A stretch of 64,000 nt of DNA from Dipteris shenzhenensis (lineage: Eukaryota; Polypodiophyta; Polypodiopsida; Gleicheniales), in assembly GCA_047967505.1 (NCBI GenBank), contig CM106538.1; one strand, given 5' to 3'. The translations under genes were made by a program, and so were the position numbers. Under the pieces are notes generated by a model. That model searched no databases. It saw only the letters and a list, made by a program, of their open reading frames with translations, and was not told the origin of the DNA. This document shows, one piece after another, positions 33,303 through 41,856 of the stretch (positions within the stretch are counted from its first letter, which is position 1; the number at the start of each line of letters is the position of its first letter).

Positions 33303-33314
33303 GCTCTGATACCA
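33303..33314 (-). promoter_or_regulatory. Copia primer-binding site
   Basis: The minus strand reads TGGTATCAGAGC, complementary to the 3' end of initiator tRNA-Met, two bases from the 5' LTR. Confidence 0.95.
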
Positions 33315-33316
33315 GT

Positions 33317-33464
33317 TGTGGGAGAGGAGAGCACACACAAAGGGATAGGGAGACACCAAAAAGTGGTGGTGCAAAAGCTACTCCAGCTTATTCCTCTTTC
33401 ATATATATATGAGTATACATGGGCACTGTACAAGTGGGTGGGCACACTGCCCTTTACCCCAACA
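33317..33464 (-). mobile_element. Copia 5' LTR, 148 bp
   Basis: TGTGGGAGAGG to CCCCAACA, matched to 27483-27630. It contains TATATATATATGAG on the plus strand, a possible TATA region. Confidence 0.95.
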
Positions 33465-33469
33465 TGTTG
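33465..33469. repeat. Right target-site duplication of the copia element
   Basis: TGTTG, identical to 27478-27482. Confidence 0.9.
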
Positions 33470-35296
33470 GAGTGGAGGATCTACTTGTTGCACCTTAGCA
33501 TCGATCTGTGAGAAGTTGGGGTCTGATGAATGGCAGTTGTCGATGGTTGCCAATGTTTGTATCCAGTTATTGACATTGCTTTGTGAGTCACCTGCTATGG
33601 CATGCTGTTGCAAGGGAGCTGATTTGCTTGAGATTGTTGTTGAAGATGTGTCATCCAACGCTCTATTAATAGCTCCTATCCCCACATTCACCCTAACTAC
33701 AGTGTCTTGATTCTGGATTGTCAGTCTATCAATTCCCCAGTCATGGAGGACTGATGCTTCCCATAACCAAGGACGTCCCAGTAAGATTTGATAGGATTTT
33801 TTAGGGAGATCCAAGATTGTGAATTGAAGGGAAAAGTGGACTCCTGCAATCTTTGTAGACACGCCATTCACTATCCCCAAGGGTTTAGCGTGTGAATCAT
33901 CGACAAGGTGTATGTTGAAATTAGCCTTTTGCATCGGTGGGAGACCCCATTCTTTGTAGAGCTCCTTTGATAGGACATTTACACCTGCTCCACCATCCAC
34001 TATGGCTTGGACTTCATTATATGCCTTGTGGATCAAAGGCATAGTAATGTTGCGTATGTCATCTCTCTCACCCATCCGCACAGGGATATCTTCAATGTCG
34101 TTCATAGGTGGAGGCGCATTTGCGAGTTCAATCCATCCTTTGAAACTCTCCCAGAGATTGGGACAATTCCGTAAGAGGATTCCGATGGGAATTGACACAG
34201 GGCAACTCAGGATGCTAGAGAGTGCGGCTCCTTCAAGTTCACGTGGCGGTACATTATGCTCTAGAGTCTGTTGTTGGAACAAAGGCTCGAGTACAGTATT
34301 AATACTTTGTGGGGCCAAGTCATGGATTGGGTCTTGAGCTTGTTTCTTAGCCTCAAATTGAGCTTGTTCATTTTGTACCCATTGTTGAAGTGCTTGAAAA
34401 CGAGCCTTCTCCACCTCTGCATTTGGATATGGAGCTTCTTTTATTTGAGGCTCGGGAGTTGATGTGGATGAGCTCGGCTGCTCATTGCTTGGTGGAAGTG
34501 GAGGCACTTGTGCTTTCTTTTTAAGAAGCCTCTTTGGTTGGATTGGAATGTTAGGGTCCTTGGTGGTCTCTTTCTGTTGGCGTGTAATTACATTTACAGG
34601 TTGTGATTTTACACTTGCCGGATCCAGACTTTGATGGTCCACCCTAATGATGCCAATTGGGATGTCAGGCTTAACCTGTGTTTGTTCTGGGATCTTATTT
34701 TTCATGGGACAATCCATACAGGCATGTCCTATGCCATAATCTTTGTAGAGTGGTTGGAAAGTAGCGGGGCTACCATGATGAGGGCACTCTGCGATCCGGT
34801 GATTTTCGCCACAACCGTAGCACTTGATTGGTGCTCGAAATGTATTGGCTCGTACTTGATTTGCATAAACTAGTATTAGACCCTCTGCACCTTCTACATA
34901 GTACACTGGGTGCTCTGCTTCATACTCAAATGGCGAGTCTACTTCCTCAGCTTGTAATTGATGTATTGGAACTGCTTGAGGAGCTAGATTTGGTGCTCTT
35001 GGGTATGGTCGTGGATTTGGATTCCTGAGTAGTTGTGGGACTTGTGTCCGAACGGGTATAGGATTTAGCCTTGGAGCTGGGGGCGCTTGTGCAAGTGCCA
35101 ATTTCCTATACATTGGTATGGGTGCCACTTGGTATTGTTGAGGTCGAGGCGGGTTGTTGCGCATGTTGAGGATGCAACTGTTCTCATCATGGCCGACGAC
35201 GACGCAGATATGGCACCACAACCTTGGTGGTGGATTTGCTTGTGCAGTGATCCTAGCTCTTAGGACCGGACACTCATTTGCTGTATGATTGGCCAT
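33465..35296 (-). pseudogene. Gypsy zinc-knuckle and protease region
   Basis: A long open minus-strand frame interrupted at its 3' end by the copia insertion. It has three CCHC-type knuckles: CPHCMANHTANEC just upstream of the first Met, CHICVVVGHDENSC and CYGCGENHRIAEC. These are followed by a Pro-rich linker, a coiled segment (VEKARFQALQQWVQNEQAQF), and a retroviral-type aspartic protease with AIVDGGAGVNVLS as active site (D-G-G in place of D-S/T-G, which is common in plant gypsy elements) and ILLGRPWLWEASV as the flap-side motif. The frame runs into copia LTR sequence, so the last codons before 33465 are not native. Confidence 0.85.
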
Positions 35297-35593
35297 GCAA
35301 TGTGGACACTAGACATTTTCTCACCGTGGATATGTCTGAGTTGGTGGCTAAGACAAGTGAAGTTTTTGTTCCATGGCCCTACATCATGTCTTCTTTCAGC
35401 TTCATGGTCATGGCCTCTAGGCGATCTTCATTTGATGTTTCAGCAATGTCCTTTGATTTATCCTTTTTCGAGTGCTTATCTCGTGTATTAGATCTACCGT
35501 CATCACTGCTAGTGTTTGAGTCGATCATGCCATCCTCGATGTCAATGGCTGCCGCATGAGCAGCACTGAACGTTTCATAGCTACTTATCTATT

Positions 35594-36100
35594 TCATATC
35601 CTTTCGAATTTTCTTCTTAGACCTGCTATGAACCATGCCGTGAGGTACTTTGCATCTGGGCGTGGGTCACATTTGGTGATTAATCTCTTCATCTTACCCA
35701 GGTACGTGTGTACATCCTCTCGCCAGCCTTGTTCGAGCTTGCTTAGTTGGAGAGCGAGATCATCTTGTAGCCTCTCTGTTTGAAAGCATCGTTTGAATTC
35801 TGTTTGAAGTAGGTCCCATGTGGCGCGTTCTTCCATGAGAAGGTCTAGGTACCATTCAAACGCTTCATCAGTTAAGGCCATGGGAAACCAAGCCACCTTG
35901 GTTTCATGGGATTGATCTCCACCTACGCGGCATGCGGCATCAAAATGTTAGAGGAATCGGGCTGGATCTCCCCAACCATTATATTTGGGAAGTTCCAGTT
36001 TTCCCAAGGGGCATCGGCCTTGATTGTTGTTATTTCTTCGATTGAAGAAATTGTCAGCCTCGGCATCGAGGTCGATATCCCCATGATTGTCATGATGGCG
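35594..36100 (-). pseudogene. Gypsy gag (retrotransposon gag domain)
   Basis: The minus strand encodes a retrotrans-gag core: VAWFPMALTDEAFEWYLDLL, then LLQTEFKRCFQTERLQDDLA, then WREDVHTYLGKMKRLI, ending near 35594. A more N-terminal portion in another frame (about 36100-35900), with PKYNGWGDP-like and GDQSHETK-like blocks, is joined by a frame slip near 35900. Several stops lie between this core and the zinc-knuckle region (35594-35296). Decayed, but easily recognised. Confidence 0.75.
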
Positions 36101-36649
36101 TCCAGCCATGTTGGGTCTGGAGGAGTTAAAGGGAGTGGTTGAATCTCAGGGGGGGATCTGAGGTAGAGGATTGGCGGGAGCGGTTGTTGTAGCAGAGTTA
36201 TATGCGGATGTGGCGAGTGTTGGAGTTGAAGGCATTGGTTGAAACGTAGCTGCATGCAGATTGGGCAAAATTTGCAAAGGTGTCTCTGCCACAAGTGCGG
36301 GTGTGGATGTAGCTTTGTTAGGAGCATTAGAGTGGTGTTAGTTTGTGTAGGGACTATCATGTTAATAATGTGCCTAAGATTGTCCTATGTGTGTAGGAAA
36401 ATGTGCCGGTGCAGATGGATCGTTAATCGGAGGTCACGGCGTGAAAATATGAGCAAATTTGTGCGAAACAAGGCCCACACGGGGGCGCAAATGAGCGAGT
36501 GCTAGGGATGCCGAAATGGTGTGCAATGGGCTGGAAAAATACCCCATAGCATGGTGTTTCCGTGTGTGAAATCTGGGTTCAAACGGATGAGTTACGAGGG
36601 GTTAAAGTAGGGGTCAAATTTGCTTTGTGGGGGGGGTGTCCCAACTGAG

Positions 36650-36985
36650 GGGTTTGAACCAAGTTAATCTATTTAGGTTAACTATCCTATTTGTCTAATT
36701 AGATGCCTAATCAGTTAGGCTACCCTAACCTAGTTAGGGTTAAACTGACCACAGTTAGTTCAACTAACCTAGTTAGGGTAACTAACCAACAGTTAAACTA
36801 ACCTACCTAAGGTAAAAACTTACCTAACGTAGGTTAATACTAACCGAACCCAAGTTAATACTAACCTAGGTTAAAATTAACCTAACCTAGCCTAGTTTAA
36901 CTAACTTAACCTAACTGTAGCTAAAACTAACCTAACTAAGGTTAACTTAAACCTAGGGTTAGCTTTAGGTTAGCTTTTTTTTTTT
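36650..36985. repeat. AACCTAAC-type degenerate repeat
   Basis: Variants of AACCTAA, AACTAACC and GTTAGG recur in both orientations throughout, in the gypsy leader. It resembles scrambled telomere-like heptamers but lacks a regular period. Confidence 0.6.
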
Positions 36986-37019
36986 GTGACTCCTGTGGGG
37001 GGCTTCCTGACGGCGGCGG

Positions 37020-37422
37020 CCGGGGGGGGGGGGGGTGTTTTTTCAAACAGAGGGGAGGGGAGGGAGGTGGAGGGAGGGGAGGGTGGAGGGGCGGGTGAGG
37101 GAGGTGGAGGGGAGGAGAGTGTGGAGTGGGGAGTGAGGGAGGTGGGCGGGAGGTAGAGGGCGGAGGGCAGGGGAGGAGCGCTGCGGGCAGAGAGCATTGG
37201 CGGAGGGGCGCCAGCAGGCACGCCGCAGGCGGAGGCATGCCAAGGGAGGCGCATGAGCGGGGAGCGTTGGGTGAGCGCTGTCGCTGGCGGGGCGAGGTGC
37301 TACCGACGCGTCGCTTAGGGGCTGGCGCTGCGTGCGGGCGCTGCCCTTGGGTAGCAAGGGCCTTAAGGCCCTTGCTTAGATGCTAGGCTAGGTAGGTTAG
37401 GGAGCGGCCAATGAGGGGGGCT

Positions 37423-37453
<31 letters not shown>

Positions 37454-37489
37454 GAGAGAGAGAGTGAGAGAGAGAGTGAGAGAGAGAAG

Positions 37490-37526
<37 letters not shown>

Positions 37527-37591
37527 TGAGAGAGAGAAATAGAGAAGAGAGTGAGAGAGTGAGAGTGTAAGAGAGAGAAAGGGGGAGGGAA

Positions 37592-37641
<50 letters not shown>

Positions 37642-37716
37642 TGAGAGAAAAAGAAAGAGAGAGGAAGATGGAAAGAGAGAGAGACAGAGAAGAGGAAGAG
37701 AGAGAAGAGGGAGGGG

Positions 37717-37778
<62 letters not shown>

Positions 37779-38750
37779 GGAGGGATGGAGAGATAGAAAA
37801 AGAGAGAAAGAAAGAGAGAGGGGGAGGGAAAAGAGGTAGAAAGAGAGAGAAAGAGAGAGGGGGGAGGGAAAGAGAGGGAGAAAGAGAGAGAAAGAGGGAG
37901 AGGGGGAGGGAAAGAGAGGGAGAAAGAGAGAAAGGGGGAGGGGGTGGTGGTGGAGGGGGGTGGTGGAGGGGGAGGGGGGGAGGGGAAGGGGGGAAGGGGG
38001 GAGGGGGAGATGGAGATGGAGGGGGGGTGGGGGAGGGGGAAGGGGTGGTGGAGATGGAGGGAGAAGGGGGGAGGGGTGGTGGAGATGGAGGGGGGCAGGG
38101 GAAGGGGGGAGGGGGGGAAGGGGAGATGGAGATGGAGGGGGGGGGGAGGGGGTGGTGGAGATGGAGGGAGAAGGGGGGAGGGGGTGAGGGCATGGTGGAG
38201 ATGGAGGGAAGAGGGGGGAGGGGGTGGTGGAGATGGAGGGGGGGAGGGGGGAGGGGAAGGGGGTGGTGGAAATGGGAGGGAAAAGAGAGAGAGAGAGAGA
38301 AAGGGGGAGGGAAAGAGGGAGGGGGGGTGGTGGAGATGGAGGGGGGAGGGGGTGGTGGAAATGGAGGGGGGAGGGGGAAGGGGGTTGGTGGAAATGGGGG
38401 GGAAGGGGGTGGTGGAGATGGAGGGGGAGGTGGTGGTGGAGATGGAGGGGGAAGGGGGAGGGGTGGTGGAAATGGAGGGGGGAGGGGGAGGGGGAGGAGA
38501 TGGTGGAGATTCAGGGGGGAGGGGGGTGGTGGAGATGGAGGGGGGGAGGGAGAGGCGGTGGTGGAGATGGAGATGGAGGGGGGACGGGGGGAGGGGAGAT
38601 GGAGATGGAGATGGAGGGGGGAGGGGGTGGTGGAGATGGAGGGAGAAGGGGGGAGGGGGTGGTGGAGATGGAGGGAGGAGGGGGGAGGTGGAGATGGAGG
38701 GGGGGAGGGGGGAGGGGGAAAAAAAGAGAGAAGAAATAAAAAACTTGACA
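37020..38750. repeat. Purine-rich leader tract of about 1.7 kb (GA, GGGGA, GGTGGTGGAGATGGA)
   Basis: Three blocks: G-rich with GCG patches (37020-37410), (GA)n with GGGA interruptions (37410-37940), and a GGGGGAGGGGG / GGTGGTGGAGATGGAG minisatellite (37940-38720). The long frames on both strands are low-complexity artefacts. On the transcribed (minus) strand this is an almost pure C/U leader. Many G-runs of 4-9 bases on the plus strand would allow G-quadruplexes. Confidence 0.95.
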
Positions 38751-38759
38751 GACGGAAAT

Positions 38760-39370
38760 TGAAAGGGAGGGAGAGGTGGTCACCTAAATGCTCTCCAAGT
38801 CTTTCTCGATGTCACGGGATTGTTGAAGAACAGTGGACGGTGGGTGGATGGCTAGGTTATCGCTACGAGATGGGCTCGAAGTCACTTACAATGTGAGGAT
38901 GGGAGTAAGGTGGTGGTCGATGGAGAGGGAGGAGTGTCTTGCGTAGGGCTCAGAATGAAGAGGAGGATGGAGGCACAATGTGAAAGATGAGAATGAGGGG
39001 GTGGAGTGGGTTTTTATAGGAAATGAGTTTAGGTTTAGGGCTAAACCCTAAACTTTTCCCGAGCCGTAACTTGTTATGGATAGCTCGGTTTGCTCTTCTG
39101 CAAAAAAGGTGAAATGATTGAAATTGCAAGCTCTATGCATTCGTGTTCACTACCTAACCTAATTGTCAATCAAGTGGCTTCTATTCAAGAAATAAAGAAA
39201 ATTTCTTAAGGTAGTAACCCAAGGTTGATGCTTGGGGTTGATATGTTTGGCTAGAATTGGGAAAAATTTTACTCTCCTTGCCCTTGAGTGTTATTTTCGT
39301 AAAAGTTCAAAGTAGTTTGTTTTTCTACACATACCTGCGTATGTTTACTCTTACTTGAGATGCTAATCTC
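38760..39370 (-). other. Gypsy leader, non-repetitive part
   Basis: No gene is supported. Ends next to the primer-binding site. Confidence 0.5.
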
Positions 39371-39386
39371 CCCGGCAATGGTGCCA
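39369..39386 (-). promoter_or_regulatory. Gypsy primer-binding site, tRNA-Asp-like
   Basis: The minus strand reads TGGCACCATTGCCGGGGA (position within 2-3 bases), close to the complement of the plant tRNA-Asp 3' end, two bases inside the LTR end. Confidence 0.75.
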
Positions 39387-40236
39387 AATGTTGGCTCTTT
39401 CCTACTGCTTTCATAGGAAGAGCTGGGTTTTCTCAGTATGCACGGTTTCGAGGCTTTTTGTCACCTACAGATATATTAGAGTTGTCGATTGCAGTATACG
39501 TGTAGCTTAGGACCTCGAGTCGTGTTCCGATGAGAGATGTAGGCTTAAGTGTGGTAAGCGGACATAGTGCATGCATGTGTAAAGGGAACATGAATCATCA
39601 TGGTTGAGGTAATGAAGGCTTTCACCTTCATTGGGGGTTGTAGGGTTTAGGAGGAGTTTAAGGGTTAGAAGGAGGTTCCAGGGTTAGAAGGAGGTTCCAG
39701 GGTTCAAAAGGAGGTTCCAGGGTTAGAAGGAGGTTCTAGGGTTTAGAAGGAGTTCCAGGGTTTAGAAGGAGTCCAGGGTTAGAAGGAGGTTCCAAGGTTC
39801 AAAAGGAGTCCAGGGTTAGAAGGAGAATCCAAGGTTCAGGGTAGAGTACATGGTGGAGAACTCGTCTCCCTTGTAGATCATGGAGTTTAAGGGTTGAGGA
39901 ACAAAGGGTTTAGGGGGAACATAGATGTGGGAGAGGAAGAAGGTGTAAGAGCATGGGGGAAAGAAGAGAGAGGAGGGAGGAGGAGGAGAGAGGAGGAGGA
40001 GGAGGAGGGAGGAAGAGGAGGAGGAGGGAGGAGAAGGAGGAAGGAGGAGGAGGGAGGAGGGAGAGGGATAGGATGGGTTGCAAGGTTGGAGGTGAGGGGA
40101 GGAGGAGTTGCAAGGTCAGGACATGCTTTTGGACGTGGAGTGCAAAGAAGCATGGACACTTGAGACAAATGCTTGGAATACCAAAGTAGACTCAACACAA
40201 TGCCCCAAAGAGTGTGGGATTCATTCCATTATGGGA

Positions 40237-40244
40237 TATTTATA
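40237..40244 (-). promoter_or_regulatory. TATA box of the 5' LTR
   Basis: The minus strand reads TATAAATA between the tandem repeats and the purine tract, the expected U3/R position. Confidence 0.65.
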
Positions 40245-40274
40245 CAAGTTGGAGAGCTTCTCTCTCTGCATGTA

Positions 40275-40565
40275 GGAATTGTAACACATTCTCTCTCTAC
40301 ATGTAGAAGTCGTATGTAGAAGTTGTAACACATTCTCTTTCTACATGTAGAAGTCGTATGTAGAAGTTGTAACACAAAGTTGTAACACATTCTCTTTCTA
40401 CATGTAGAAGTTGTAACACATTCTCTTTCTACATGTAGAAGTCGTATGTAGAAGTTGTAACACAAAGTTGTAACACATTCTCTTTCTACATGTAGAAGTC
40501 GTATGTAGAAGTTGTAACACAAAGTTGTAACACATTCTCTTTCTACATGTAGAAGTCCATGTTGG
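40275..40565. repeat. LTR U3 tandem repeats, six copies
   Basis: Same ACACATTCTCTTTCTACATG / TAGAAGTCGTATGTAGAAGT modules as in the other LTR, with one more copy. Confidence 0.8.
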
Positions 40566-40578
40566 CACAGAGTCAACA

Positions 40579-41235
40579 ATAACCCTCCTCTGTATGCTCC
40601 TCAGAATCACTATTGGAAGTTGATACCTCCATCTTCTCGATTATTTCATCAACCTCCACAATTTGATTTGTCAAGTGATAAATAAGATCCTGGACACACA
40701 AAACAAAATTGAATCTCTCATAGTATTCAAAAGAAATTACATAAACAAAGAAAATTAGAAAATACTTATGGATAGTAACTAACCTTCCCTTCCTCTTTGA
40801 TTTGTTTTGATTGTTCTGCTATAGTAGGCGGAGTAACAGCTTTCAAAGAGAACTTCTCTTCCATAACAATACAAACAATAGGTTTCTTATTGTTATCAAT
40901 CCCAAGCATTTCAACACATTCCTCGTTGGACTCACTTCTTGTGATATCTTTAATCTTTATTATTGGCTTAAAAATTGATCTTCCAGTGGGAAGTGTCTTT
41001 GGAAGCAATAGAGTCATCTCTTCTGTATCAGTGTCAACTTTGATGGTCCATTTTGAACCAATGTTATTGTGTACTTCCGCTATGTCCCATAATCTTTGAA
41101 TTTGCAATGAACCTTCATCAAACAGAGCAAGAACATCATAAATCTGTTGAAGTTGTTGCACCTCAAGACTTGGATCCTTGGCACTTTTTCCAAAGACATG
41201 GATTCCTCTGAAAGTTTGTTTGTTCAACATGATAC
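40579..41235 (-). pseudogene. Upstream exons of the ParB-methyltransferase gene
   Basis: Two minus-strand exons. The first runs 41235-40784: after a TTTTGTAG acceptor it encodes about 150 residues with no stop, including MLNKQTFRGIHVFGK, RLWDIAEVHNNIG and DITRSESNEECVEMLG, and ends at an AAG|GT donor. The second starts after GTGTCCAG at 40689 and stays open, in matching phase, for 111 nt (IYHLTNQIVEVDEIIEKM, then an acidic tail) until it meets the gypsy LTR at 40578. On the far side of the element (from 23704) an exon resumes on the same strand and leads into the ParB-like domain. I therefore read these as the 5' part of one gene. The first exon or exons and the start codon lie beyond, possibly in the gap. 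I do not recognise a domain here. Confidence 0.6.
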
Positions 41236-41605
41236 CTACAAAAGACATAAACAATGTCAAAATATTATGATATCATGGAGAGAATATCTCAAGTTGAAAA
41301 AAACAAAAGCTAGTACAACAAGCTTGATGGTTTCTAAAAAGACTTTGAGCTTCTAACATCTACATTCTTCATGGAAAACGATGTAGACATGCTTATTACT
41401 AGAACATGATTTCGGACTAGAGAATAAAAAACAAAAAAGCATGAAAAGTAACAACACTACAATGCAAAAACGACAAAATTATGACCAAAATGCCTCTCTC
41501 TTAAATTTAATTTAAAAACACTAAAAAACAACTCCATAATTCGAAGAGAAAATTCTACTTTTCAATACAAATCAACCAAAAAATAAACAAAATTTATCGA
41601 CAAAT

Positions 41606-41606
41606 C

Positions 41607-41653
<47 letters not shown>

Positions 41654-41756
41654 CCTCTCCATCTCTCTCTTGCTCCCTCACACCCTCTTTCTCTCTCCCC
41701 TCTCACTATCTCCCCATCTCTCTCTCCCTCTCTTTCTCTTTCTTCCTATTTCTCTA
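41606..41756. repeat. (TC)n-rich microsatellite at the gap edge
   Basis: A CT/TC run with CCCTCTC interruptions directly before the run of N. Confidence 0.95.
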
Positions 41757-41856
41757 NNNNNNNNNNNNNNNNNNNNNNNNNNNNNNNNNNNNNNNNNNNN
41801 NNNNNNNNNNNNNNNNNNNNNNNNNNNNNNNNNNNNNNNNNNNNNNNNNNNNNNNN
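41757..41856. other. Assembly gap, 100 N
   Basis: Exactly 100 undetermined bases, the usual placeholder for a gap of unknown length, next to a microsatellite. Confidence 0.99.

Larger units (their letters stand above)
27483..33464 (-). mobile_element. Young non-autonomous Ty1/copia element, about 6.0 kb
   Basis: Minus-strand element with near-identical 148-bp LTRs, a perfect 5-bp target duplication (TGTTG), and a primer site complementary to initiator tRNA-Met next to the 5' LTR. The order in its own direction is: 5' LTR (33464-33317), primer site, 2.2-kb leader, gag/protease/integrase frame (31050-29440), a second pol-derived frame (29443-27722), polypurine tract and 3' LTR. RT is deleted, the protease triad is changed and the integrase first Asp is lost, so it must have moved using enzymes from a relative. 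It is inserted in the gypsy polyprotein. Confidence 0.95.
23706..40578 (-). mobile_element. Ty3/gypsy retrotransposon, internally deleted, with nested copia
   Basis: A minus-strand LTR element of about 16.9 kb (10.9 kb without the nested copia). The order in its own direction is: 5' LTR (40578-39389), primer-binding site, long leader, gag (36100-35594), zinc knuckles and protease (35296-33465), a nested copia at 33464-27483, a resumed polyprotein (27477-26375) ending in an RT fragment, integrase (26365-25235), an untranslated tail with small repeats (25230-24480), and a truncated 3' LTR. The RT palm and RNase H are missing. The tRNA-Asp-like primer site and the absence of an obvious chromodomain fit the non-chromovirus (Tat/Athila-like) branch, which is inference. 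It sits in the ParB-methyltransferase gene in the same orientation. Confidence 0.85.
39389..40578 (-). mobile_element. Gypsy 5' LTR, about 1.19 kb
   Basis: Begins TGTTGGCTC and ends GAGTCAACA on the plus strand, so it has the TG...CA ends expected of an LTR. It contains a TAGAAGGAGGTTCCAGGGTT minisatellite (39640-39830), a GGAGGA purine tract (39955-40065), a TATA box and U3 tandem repeats. Confidence 0.85.

Noticed and set aside
37363-38896. Frames up to 289 codons rich in Gly/Arg/Trp or Pro/Ser/Leu
   Set aside because: Low-complexity purine tract open in all frames; no domain and no codon signal.
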